Shown here in pieces: positions 1 through 6,020 of a stretch of 9,658 bases of DNA. Below the pieces are notes generated by a model. That model saw only the letters and a program-made list of their open reading frames with translations. It was not told where the DNA came from and did no database searches. Position 1 is the first letter of the stretch. Every line of letters begins with the position of its first letter. This stretch comes from Clostridia bacterium (lineage in GTDB: Bacteria > Bacillota > Clostridia > Oscillospirales > CAG-272). The position numbers and the translations under genes are program-made. Location: the NCBI GenBank assembly GCA_900753285.1, contig CAADYN010000064.1:1-9658 (forward strand), written 5' to 3'.

Positions 1-1
1 A

Positions 2-949
2 GCGGCGTATGTCTGGGCGAACAGTGTTCCTGACAAGGAAAATTTCGCCTTCACGAAGAAAAGACTTGCGAGAGGACACGAGGTTGATCCCGAATTCATC
101 TTCCAGGCGTGCGTGTTCGAGTGCATCTACAGACCGTTTGTAGACTCCACCGAGATACCGGAGTTTGTGTTCCGCGAGTTCGGTCTTACGCCTGAGAAGC
201 GCTGTTTCAGCTACGACGCGATGAGACACACGGACGAGGAAGAGTGCAGATGGGGCTGGCGCGAGACTTCGACTCCCGACATCACGAAAAACGAGGCGCA
301 GATGTGGTTCTTCTACCGAGCGGCGTCGTACATTGACTGCGGCTGTGAGGCGATACATCTCGGTCAGGTAGGGCTTATCGGCAGGAAGGATGAAGGATTC
401 GCTTGCTTCAAAAAGGTCATCGGAATGATACGCGAGTACGCAAAGAAGCACGCAAGACGGCATTTTGTTCTTATCGACGCGCACACTCTCGGATGGCTTC
501 GCGAGGACGACACGATGTTCGACTACAACGCGTTCCCGATAAGGCTGAAGGAGGTCGTGGACGAGCCTATGCACTGCGTGTGCGAGGAAGGCTATCTCGA
601 CTCCATGTTCAACGAGAAAGACGGTAACGCGCGTCCGTTCATCGTAGAGTTTGACAATTTCGGAATGTCGTCTCACCCCGGTCAAGCGGATGTAAAGTCC
701 CATTTCGCGTGGGGATACGACGAGATAACGTGGTTCTCGAAGCTCGACAAGGACTACAGGGCGTACTTCCTGAACTACATCAGGGACTGGGTCAATGCGC
801 GATATCCCGAGGGATGGGTTCAGATGCCGTCGAGAAGATGCCTTGCGGGAGGAGAACGATATAACTACAGCGCAAACACACCCTCCGAAGCGATACCCTA
901 CGGCTGGGGCGACGAGGAGACGATAAAAGCAATATTCGCGAGAGGATAA
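2..949 (+). CDS. Hypothetical protein, C-terminal part (5' end outside window)
   Basis: This frame is open from the first full codon at position 2 to a TAA at 947-949, giving 315 residues with no convincing internal start or ribosome binding site, so the gene begins upstream of the window. A GTG at 113 could be read as a start, but the coding frame continues through it. I do not recognise the family with certainty. The protein is soluble in character and rich in aromatic and acidic residues. Alternating hydrophobic strands and helices (CEAIHLGQVGLIG, HFVLIDAHT, RPFIVEFDNFG) suggest a TIM-barrel-like fold, as in many carbohydrate-active hydrolases, but this is inference only. No membrane segment or signal peptide is visible in the retained part. 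The gene ends 5 bp before a strong terminator and converges on the GGGtGRT gene, so it is the last gene of its transcription unit. Confidence 0.75.
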   Translation, partial: AAYVWANSVPDKENFAFTKKRLARGHEVDPEFIFQACVFECIYRPFVDSTEIPEFVFREFGLTPEKRCFSYDAMRHTDEEECRWGWRETSTPDITKNEAQMWFFYRAASYIDCGCEAIHLGQVGLIGRKDEGFACFKKVIGMIREYAKKHARRHFVLIDAHTLGWLREDDTMFDYNAFPIRLKEVVDEPMHCVCEEGYLDSMFNEKDGNARPFIVEFDNFGMSSHPGQADVKSHFAWGYDEITWFSKLDKDYRAYFLNYIRDWVNARYPEGWVQMPSRRCLAGGERYNYSANTPSEAIPYGWGDEETIKAIFARG

Positions 950-953
950 CAAA

Positions 954-996
954 ACAGGCGCATCGTCAAAGCTAACGGTGTGCCTGTGATTTTTTT
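954..996 (+). terminator. Intrinsic terminator after the first gene, probably bidirectional
   Basis: An 11-bp stem (954-964 pairing with 977-987, including two G-U pairs) closes a 12-nt loop and is followed by a run of seven T at 990-996. On the minus strand the same hairpin keeps a 6-bp core and is followed by TTTTG, so it may also stop the convergent GGGtGRT transcript, less efficiently. Confidence 0.85.
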
Positions 997-1012
997 ATTT
1001 AACTGTACGCCT

Positions 1013-2017
1013 TTACGCGTTCTTCATTGCTTCTTCTACTGCAACTGCTACAGCTACTGTCGCGCCTACCATCGGGTTGTTGCCCATGCCGATAAGTCCC
1101 ATCATTTCGACGTGAGCCGGAACGGAGGAAGAGCCTGCGAACTGTGCGTCGGAGTGCATTCTGCCCATTGTATCGGTCATACCGTAGGAAGCGGGACCTG
1201 CCGCCATGTTATCGGGATGGAGTGTACGTCCTGTGCCGCCGCCGGAAGCAACGGAGAAGTACTTTCTGCCGTTCTCATTGCACCACTTCTTGTATGTGCC
1301 TGCAACGGGATGCTGGAATCTTGTCGGGTTGGTGGAGTTGCCGGTGATGGATACGCCAACGTTTTCAAGCTTCATGATAGCAACGCCTTCGGGAACGTTG
1401 TCAGCGCCGTAGCACTTAACAGCAGCTCTCGGACCGTCGGAATATGCGGTTTCGGAAACTACCTTAACTTCTTCTGTGTAAGGGTCGAATTCGGTCTTAA
1501 CATATGTAAAGCCGTTGATTCTGGAGATGATGAAAGCAGCGTCCTTGCCGAGACCGTTGAGGATAACGCGGAGGGGCTTTACTCTGACCTTGTTTGCGTT
1601 GAGGGCGATCTTGATTGCGCCTTCAGCTGCCGCGAATGATTCGTGACCTGCGAGGAAGCAGAAGCAGTCAGTATCTTCGGAGAGAAGCATTGCGCCGAGG
1701 TTGCCGTGTCCGAGACCGACCTTACGGTTTTCGGCAACGGAGCCGGGAATGCAGAATGACTGGAGACCGATACCGATAGCGGCAGCAGCATCAGCAGCCT
1801 TTGTGCAGCCCTTCTTTATCGCGATAGCTGCGCCTACAGTGTAAGCCCATACAGCGTTCTCGAAGCAGATAGGCTGTGTTTCACGAACGATTTTGTCGCA
1901 GTCGATACCCTTTGCGAGAGTGATCTCCTTGCATTCTTCGATGGAGGAGATACCGTATTCGGCAAGAACACCCATGATCTTGTCAACACGTCTTTCATAG
2001 CTTTCAAATAATGCCAT
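1013..2017 (-). CDS. GGGtGRT family protein
   Basis: This is a 334-residue protein carrying the motif GGGTGRT at residues 259-265, which names the family. It is followed by a very conserved-looking block (LHPDNMAAGPASYGMTDTMG) and a Gly/Met/Ala/Val-rich C-terminus (MMGLIGMGNNP, residues 305-315). The N-terminal half has a GHGNLGAMLLSE segment (103-114) and nine cysteines (29, 40, 51, 71, 89, 118, 120, 202, 246), including a CFC pair. There is no signal peptide, so it should be cytoplasmic. The biochemical function of the family is not known to me. The start at 2017 is supported by AAGGAGGA (2026-2033 on this strand) with an 8-nt spacer. The gene lies only 20 bp after the NifU-like scaffold gene and shares its promoter, which suggests a role connected with Fe-S cluster or metal handling (inference). 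Length and start look normal, with no sign of damage. Confidence 0.93.
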   Translation of the reverse strand: MALFESYERRVDKIMGVLAEYGISSIEECKEITLAKGIDCDKIVRETQPICFENAVWAYTVGAAIAIKKGCTKAADAAAAIGIGLQSFCIPGSVAENRKVGLGHGNLGAMLLSEDTDCFCFLAGHESFAAAEGAIKIALNANKVRVKPLRVILNGLGKDAAFIISRINGFTYVKTEFDPYTEEVKVVSETAYSDGPRAAVKCYGADNVPEGVAIMKLENVGVSITGNSTNPTRFQHPVAGTYKKWCNENGRKYFSVASGGGTGRTLHPDNMAAGPASYGMTDTMGRMHSDAQFAGSSSVPAHVEMMGLIGMGNNPMVGATVAVAVAVEEAMKNA

Positions 2018-2037
2018 TTTTCAAGTCCTCCTTTGAA

Positions 2038-2736
2038 TTACTGCTTGCGCGGGTCGATGTACTTAGCCGCGCCGTCGAATCTGCCGTATTTGCCCATAGC
2101 CTTCTGGTATGCTTCGTTCGGTTCCATGCCCTTCTTGATGAAGTCGGTCATCTTTCCGAGGGAAACAAATTCGTAGCCGATAACCTCGTCGTTTTCGTCG
2201 AGAGCCATTCTTGTTACATAACCTTCAGCCATTTCGAGGTAACGAACGCCCTTAGCCTTTGTGCCGTACATAGTACCAACCTGGGAACGAGTGCCCTTAC
2301 CGAGGTCTTCAAGACCTGCGCCGACGTTAAGACCGCCTTCGGAGAAAGCAGACTGTGAACGTCCGTAAACTATCTGTAAGAAGAGCTCACGCATAGCGGT
2401 GTTGATAGCGTCGCATACAAGGTCTGTGTTGAGAGCTTCGAGGATAGTCTTGCCGGGGAGGATTTCAGCAGCCATAGCGGCGGAGGGAGGCATACCGGAA
2501 CATCCGATTGTTTCAACAAGAGCTTCTTCGATAACGCCGTTCTTTACATTGAGAGAGAGCTTGCAGGCACCCTGCTGAGGAGCGCACCAGCCCACACCGT
2601 GTGTGAAAGCGGAAATATCTTTGATTTCATAAGCCTTTACCCATTTGCCTTCTTCCGGAATCGGAGCGGGACCATGGTGAGGACCTTTTGCAACGACACA
2701 CATATCTTCAACTTCGCGTGTGTATTCAATGCTCAT
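2038..2736 (-). CDS. NifU/IscU-like iron-sulfur cluster assembly scaffold protein
   Basis: A 232-residue cytoplasmic protein whose central part resembles NifU/IscU scaffolds, which assemble Fe-S clusters on conserved cysteines and pass them to target proteins. The GACKLSLNV segment (residues 56-64, Cys58) matches the first scaffold cysteine region. ETIGCSGMPPSAAMAAEIL followed by PGKTILEAL (75-102, Cys79) matches the typical GC-S-A...KGKT region. Cys13, Cys51 and Cys108 are also present, but a cysteine at the usual position of the third IscU ligand is not obvious. The protein is longer than IscU (about 130 residues), with extra N- and C-terminal segments, so it is a divergent subfamily. The start at 2736 has AAAAGGAGA (2746-2754) with a 9-nt spacer. 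It is the first gene of a two-gene operon with the GGGtGRT gene. Whether it serves general Fe-S assembly or one specific client cannot be told from the sequence. Confidence 0.88.
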   Translation of the reverse strand: MSIEYTREVEDMCVVAKGPHHGPAPIPEEGKWVKAYEIKDISAFTHGVGWCAPQQGACKLSLNVKNGVIEEALVETIGCSGMPPSAAMAAEILPGKTILEALNTDLVCDAINTAMRELFLQIVYGRSQSAFSEGGLNVGAGLEDLGKGTRSQVGTMYGTKAKGVRYLEMAEGYVTRMALDENDEVIGYEFVSLGKMTDFIKKGMEPNEAYQKAMGKYGRFDGAAKYIDPRKQ

Positions 2737-2766
2737 TTTATTGTATCTCCTTTTGCATAATATATG

Positions 2767-2810
2767 GATTTTGCTCAGCCTATATTATATATCATTTTTC
2801 GAGCAAAATC
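2767..2810. repeat. Perfect 10-bp inverted repeat around the promoter (possible operator)
   Basis: GATTTTGCTC at 2767-2776 is the exact reverse complement of GAGCAAAATC at 2801-2810, with 24 bp between the arms. One arm lies at the predicted transcription start and the other overlaps the -35 box, with the -10 box in the middle. The arm centres are 34 bp apart, about three helical turns, which would put two bound proteins on one face of the DNA. A regulator-binding role is inferred. The arms are too short and close together for a typical invertible promoter. Confidence 0.55.
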
Positions 2811-2812
2811 AA
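2784..2812 (-). promoter_or_regulatory. Sigma-A promoter of the NifU-like/GGGtGRT operon
   Basis: On the minus strand, TTGATT (2807-2812) is separated by exactly 17 bp from a perfect TATAAT (2784-2789). The predicted transcription start is near 2777, giving a leader of about 40 nt before the ATG at 2736. The promoter is enclosed by a perfect inverted repeat. Confidence 0.8.
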
Positions 2813-2912
2813 GAGCATAATCCCACACCTTGCTTTTTTCTATGGAAAATTTTCTTTTGCGGCATATTGAATTAATTGTAGCTATTTATAAATGATTTAT
2901 TGAATAAAGCTA

Positions 2913-2941
2913 TTGACATTAAATACGTGCGATGGTAGAAT
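2913..2941 (+). promoter_or_regulatory. Strong extended -10 sigma-A promoter for the leader RNA/SLH gene
   Basis: TTGACA (2913-2918), a 17-bp spacer and TAGAAT (2936-2941), with a TGG just upstream of the -10 box that fits the extended -10 pattern. The predicted start is near 2948, about 230 nt ahead of the SLH protein ATG. No better promoter is visible closer to that gene. Confidence 0.82.
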
Positions 2942-2947
2942 ATTCAC

Positions 2948-3147
2948 GAAATAAAATATATACAAACGTCGTGGTTTGAAAAGTTGTTAGCTGAGTAGAT
3001 TATCGGTAGTCGGTTCGATTCCGACGCAACTGCCACTTTTCGTTATATGCTATCGTTAACGGAAAACCGACTGCGGCGTTCGACATATACTCATGGCAGT
3101 AGAGTGTGTCTTTTTGCGTCTGTTGATGTGAAAATGCACACTTTTTT
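2948..3147 (+). ncRNA. Candidate structured leader RNA or small RNA upstream of the SLH gene
   Basis: No credible protein is encoded between the promoter and the SLH gene, but the stretch is full of pairing. GTGG/CCAC (2971-2974 with 3033-3036) and AGTTGT/GCAACT (2982-2987 with 3026-3031) enclose two hairpins: GCTGA/TCGGT (2990-2994 with 3003-3007) and GTCGG-TTCGATT-CCGAC (3009-3025). The second is a classic tRNA T-arm, followed by GCAACT, G and CCA. Downstream, ACTGCCA (3029-3035) can pair with TGGCAGT (3094-3100), enclosing TATATG/CATATA (3044-3049 with 3084-3089). GTCGGTT (3009-3015) can pair with AACCGAC (3065-3071), which would open the T-arm. The element ends in a terminator-like hairpin. 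It matches no riboswitch consensus that I can recall. It could be an attenuating leader, a small RNA ending near 3147, or a tRNA-derived remnant. Confidence 0.5.
3101..3147 (+). terminator. Terminator-like hairpin between the leader RNA and the SLH gene
   Basis: A stem from 3101-3109 with 3136-3144 (AGAGTGTGT against GCACACTTT, with G-U pairs), one mismatch, then TTTT (3111-3114) with AAAA (3131-3134) closes a 16-nt loop. A T-run covers 3142-3147. The stem is AT-rich with a large loop, so termination may be partial. It lies 20 nt before the AAAGGAG ribosome binding site at 3167-3173 without covering it, as expected for transcriptional attenuation. Confidence 0.55.
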
Positions 3148-3180
3148 ATATGCAAATTTTTTGTCTAAAGGAGAAAAACA

Positions 3181-5460
3181 ATGAAAAAACGTGTCATTTC
3201 GTTTGTGCTTATGCTGGCGATGGTCTTCTGCCTTGTGCCTTGTACGGTATCGGCGGAGGGGGAGACTCACACTGTCACATTCGAGATAACAAAGCTCGAC
3301 GGAAGCCTTATCGACTTTTCGTTAGCTCAGTATGAGGTTAAAAACACGAGCGGAACAAAATTCTACGCGGAGCAGGATGAATACGGTTGGGATTTAAACT
3401 ACTTCTTACTCCCCGACGGAGACTACACCTACCGCGTAGAATACAGCCAGAAGGAAAAAGCGGAGGGCGAATTCACCGTCTCCGGCAGCGACCTTACGAT
3501 TAGGGACAATACGGAAACGATATACTATCCCATCACGTTTGACGTTCAGCCTGCAAGTGCGGATATCAAGCTCTACAAAAGCGGAAGCAGCGGAGCGTAC
3601 GGAGACCCCATCCTGCCGAACGAGGACGGAGTTTATCTGATTCCTTTCGGATACTACAGATACATAATCAGCGCGGAAGGTTATGAGACCGTAAACAAAT
3701 CCTTCAACGCAACCGACACTTCTCTGAAAAACAACAACTACGTCATAAAGGTTAAGCTTAAGTCTCTGTACGAGGCGCTTCTCGAAGATGTTTATGACGC
3801 GCTTGACTACGAAACCGGAGAACCTGTCATTCTGAACGAGTTTACCGGAAACCTTTACGAATACGGCGACGAGTTCATTCCGTGGGACATTGACTCAGAC
3901 TACGACGACACCAATGTGCTCGATTACGCTTATGACATCATCTCGGACGAAGAATTCGAGGGCGTAACTCTCGGAATCGCCGATGTTTACAAGGACACAT
4001 TCTACTACGACGACGATGACGAAAGCACCGACTACAGCGTTATCGCAGAGGACGGCACTATCAACTATAAGGCTGTTGACGAGAGCAATATCACAGAGGA
4101 CGAGGACTACGGCACGGGCGCGTACTACATCGTAGAGTTTACGATAACATACGGCGGCGCAACCTACGACAGAACCGTGGAATTCACCTTTGTTGTTCCC
4201 GAGCACATCAAGACCCGCGGCGAAAGACTCAGCGAAGCGGCTGATTTTGCAGTAGAAGGCATTCCCGAGACAACGGAAGAGGACATTGACCTGCCGAAGC
4301 TCTCGGAAGACGACGACTGGAGCGAATACTTCATCGACACAAAGTGGGAATCAAGCAACGAGAACGTTATTTCGCCAAGCGGAAAGGTAACTCTCCCCGA
4401 AAAAGATACTGTAGTTACCCTCACCATGACTGCGTTCTACATGGATTGGTACATCGAAGACGCGGGATATATGCTTGACCCCGGACCTGACGGAGACGAC
4501 GTTGTGCGTGAGGTGAGAGTTCTCGTACCAGGCACAAACTTTGACGTTGCCGTGGAAAACAGCTATGCAAAAGACAGCGGAGAAGGCTCGTACAAGGCGG
4601 GAGACACCGTAACGGTACACGCGGGAACAAGGGATGGCTATACATTCGCGGGATGGACGGCAGAGGGCATAGAGCTTGAAGAGAACAAAAATCCCGACGC
4701 GACATTTGTTATGCCGAAGAACGACGTGAAACTCACCGCAGCATGGGAGAAGAACGAAGAACCTAAGCCTGACCCGTCACCTGATAAGCCTTCACGTGAC
4801 GACAACTCGGGAAAAATCATTGCCGACCTCATCAGATACAGAAATCAGCAAAAGAAGAGAGGCACAGCTTCAAATTCGGACAAGACTGAAGCTGATACAA
4901 AGAACGAAGTCTCTCCGTTTAAAGATGTAAGCAAGACCGACGCATTCTACGACGACGTTCTGTACTGCTATGAAAACGAGATAATGCTCGGCACATCAGA
5001 CGACGAATTCACACCCTACGGAAACACAACAAGAGCGATGATAGTTACCGTTCTGTGGCGCATGGAGGGAGAACCCTTAGTTAACTCGATAAACATGTTC
5101 ACCGACGTAGAGAACGACACATGGTACAGCTACGCGGTAGTATGGGCTGGGGCTAACGGAATAGTAAACGGCTACGGCGACGGCAGATTCGGATCGAATG
5201 ACACTATAACACGCGAACAGCTGGCAGCCATCATCGCAAGATACGCGCGCTTCCTCGGCTGCGAAATGCCTGCGGAAGAAACAGCGGACTACGACGACTT
5301 TGACGCGGTATCCGATTGGGCGGCGGACGATGTTGCGTCTCTCACCACGCTCGGAATCGTTGAAGCGGAAGAGGACAACACTTTCTCTCCGAAGTCAGAC
5401 GCGCTGCGTTATCAGATAGCTAAGGCTTTGCACATGTTCTGCGAGGCTTTTGCCGAATAA
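3181..5460 (+). CDS. Secreted S-layer homology (SLH) domain protein with Ig-like and InlB-type repeats
   Basis: A 759-residue exported surface protein. Residues 1-25 form a Sec signal peptide (KKR, hydrophobic core, VSA cleavage site). Residues 28-195 look like beta-sandwich repeats. Residues 196-450 hold two regions resembling atrophied bacterial Ig domains; the second (about 347-450) has the KWESSNENVISPSGKVTLP signature. Residues 452-524 form an InlB/Listeria-Bacteroides type repeat (GDTVTV, GYTFAGW, FVMPKNDVKLTAAWE). A Pro/Lys/Asp-rich linker (525-578) leads to three SLH domains at about 579-628, 639-693 and 704-755, which in this family bind secondary cell-wall polymers. The TRAE-like motifs are TRAM, TREQ and a degenerate LRYQ, so the third may bind weakly. 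The protein is very acidic, with a DDDD run at 277-280 that may bind calcium. The start has AAAGGAG with a 7-nt spacer. Expression probably depends on readthrough of the preceding hairpin. A role in adhesion or wall architecture is inferred. Confidence 0.93.
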   Translation: MKKRVISFVLMLAMVFCLVPCTVSAEGETHTVTFEITKLDGSLIDFSLAQYEVKNTSGTKFYAEQDEYGWDLNYFLLPDGDYTYRVEYSQKEKAEGEFTVSGSDLTIRDNTETIYYPITFDVQPASADIKLYKSGSSGAYGDPILPNEDGVYLIPFGYYRYIISAEGYETVNKSFNATDTSLKNNNYVIKVKLKSLYEALLEDVYDALDYETGEPVILNEFTGNLYEYGDEFIPWDIDSDYDDTNVLDYAYDIISDEEFEGVTLGIADVYKDTFYYDDDDESTDYSVIAEDGTINYKAVDESNITEDEDYGTGAYYIVEFTITYGGATYDRTVEFTFVVPEHIKTRGERLSEAADFAVEGIPETTEEDIDLPKLSEDDDWSEYFIDTKWESSNENVISPSGKVTLPEKDTVVTLTMTAFYMDWYIEDAGYMLDPGPDGDDVVREVRVLVPGTNFDVAVENSYAKDSGEGSYKAGDTVTVHAGTRDGYTFAGWTAEGIELEENKNPDATFVMPKNDVKLTAAWEKNEEPKPDPSPDKPSRDDNSGKIIADLIRYRNQQKKRGTASNSDKTEADTKNEVSPFKDVSKTDAFYDDVLYCYENEIMLGTSDDEFTPYGNTTRAMIVTVLWRMEGEPLVNSINMFTDVENDTWYSYAVVWAGANGIVNGYGDGRFGSNDTITREQLAAIIARYARFLGCEMPAEETADYDDFDAVSDWAADDVASLTTLGIVEAEEDNTFSPKSDALRYQIAKALHMFCEAFAE

Positions 5461-5468
5461 AATAAAAA

Positions 5469-5507
5469 ACGGCGGGTGCTCAGTTTCGGGCGTCCGCTGT
5501 TTTGCTT
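5469..5507 (+). terminator. Intrinsic terminator after the SLH gene
   Basis: An 11-bp GC-rich stem (5469-5479 with 5490-5500, two G-U pairs) has a 10-nt loop and is followed by TTTTGCTT. It starts 8 bp after the SLH stop codon and separates that gene from the metal-transport operon. Confidence 0.8.
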
Positions 5508-5570
5508 GAAGAGTACCAAAAATATACTCACTTGTAAATTACAGTTTAATTTTATTTCATAAAAATAATG

Positions 5571-5599
5571 TTGAATTTTAATCCCCCGTGTTGTATAAT
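5571..5599 (+). promoter_or_regulatory. Sigma-A promoter of the DUF6110-like/P-type ATPase operon
   Basis: TTGAAT (5571-5576), a 17-bp spacer and a perfect TATAAT (5594-5599). The predicted start is near 5606, leaving a leader of about 87 nt that contains a 16-bp dyad and a short hairpin before the ribosome binding site. Confidence 0.8.
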
Positions 5600-5625
5600 A
5601 CATTTTCAGAGAAGGTTGCAGATGT

Positions 5626-5641
5626 GTTAGTCTGGACTAAC
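5626..5641. promoter_or_regulatory. Perfect dyad in the 5' UTR, candidate metalloregulator operator
   Basis: GTTAGTC (5626-5632) and GACTAAC (5635-5641) are exact reverse complements around a central TG. The site lies about 20-35 bp downstream of the predicted transcription start of a metal-pump operon. The TTAG...CTAA spacing recalls binding sites of DtxR/MntR-type metalloregulators, but no regulator gene is in the window, so the assignment is inference. As RNA it could instead form a tight hairpin. Confidence 0.45.
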
Positions 5642-5657
5642 TCGTATATTACAATGA

Positions 5658-5685
5658 ATTACCGCTCTAAGGTAATCACAGGAGG
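5658..5685 (+). promoter_or_regulatory. Hairpin and AGGAGG ribosome binding site that fix the DUF6110-like start
   Basis: AGGAGG at 5680-5685 lies 7 nt before the ATG at 5693 and marks that ATG as the start, in preference to the in-frame ATG-like codon near 5588 that overlaps the -10 box. ATTACC (5658-5663) and GGTAAT (5671-5676) form a 6-bp hairpin ending 3 nt upstream of the ribosome binding site. Confidence 0.65.
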
Positions 5686-5692
5686 AATTGTT

Positions 5693-5995
5693 ATGAGTAT
5701 CGGAAAACTTGGTATTTTTGCGGCAGGACTTCTCTTCGGAACCGCGGGAGTAAAGATTCTTACAAGCAAGGACGCAAAGAAAGTTTACACACACACAACA
5801 GCCGCTGTCCTCAGAGCTAAGGAAAGCGTTATGAAGACCGTTACCGACGTAAGAGAAAACGCCGGAGACATCCTTGCAGACGCTAAAGAAATCAACGAAC
5901 AGCGCAAAGAAGAAGAAAAGCCGGAGGTTGTGGAAGACGAATCCGAAGAATGCTGCTGCGAGGAAGAAAAGAAGGACGACTGCTGCGGCGAATAA
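5693..5995 (+). CDS. DUF6110-like small membrane protein with Cys-rich acidic tail
   Basis: A 100-residue protein. Residues 4-23 (GKLGIFAAGLLFGTAGVKIL) form one hydrophobic membrane segment. Residues 24-72 are a basic, amphipathic helical region (TSKDAKKVYTHTTAAVLRAKE). The last 28 residues are a Glu/Lys/Asp-rich tail with clusters CCC (87-89) and CC (97-98). The membrane segment and the SKDAKK region fit what I recall of the DUF6110 family, whose members occur beside heavy-metal P-type ATPases; that assignment is from memory and is only moderately firm. The positive charges after the membrane segment suggest the tail faces the cytoplasm. The ATPase gene follows after 25 bp, so the two are surely co-transcribed. 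A role as metal sensor, chaperone or regulatory subunit of the pump is inferred from the cysteines and the context. A longer upstream start is unlikely because it would overlap the promoter. Confidence 0.85.
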   Translation: MSIGKLGIFAAGLLFGTAGVKILTSKDAKKVYTHTTAAVLRAKESVMKTVTDVRENAGDILADAKEINEQRKEEEKPEVVEDESEECCCEEEKKDDCCGE

Positions 5996-6020
5996 ATACG
6001 GCATAAGGGCGTAACAACAC

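Noticed and set aside
980..1639. 219-codon open frame on the plus strand
   Set aside because: It lies antisense to the GGGtGRT gene, starts inside a terminator hairpin, and encodes a Cys/Val-rich sequence typical of a shadow frame.
2767..2810. Invertible (phase-variable) promoter element
   Set aside because: The arms are 10 bp with only 24 bp between them, too short for known site-specific inversion, and no recombinase gene is nearby. An operator is more plausible.
2948..3100. Known c-di-GMP, cobalamin or other common riboswitch
   Set aside because: Short resemblances (GACGCAA, GCAACTG) exist, but the conserved core segments of these classes are missing or in the wrong order.
3150..3335. 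61-codon frame overlapping the start of the SLH gene
   Set aside because: It is a plus-one shadow of the signal peptide region, and the ribosome binding site is placed for the ATG at 3181.
5588..5692. 35-residue N-terminal extension of the DUF6110-like protein
   Set aside because: Its start overlaps the -10 box and lies upstream of the predicted transcription start. The AGGAGG at 5680 clearly serves the ATG at 5693.
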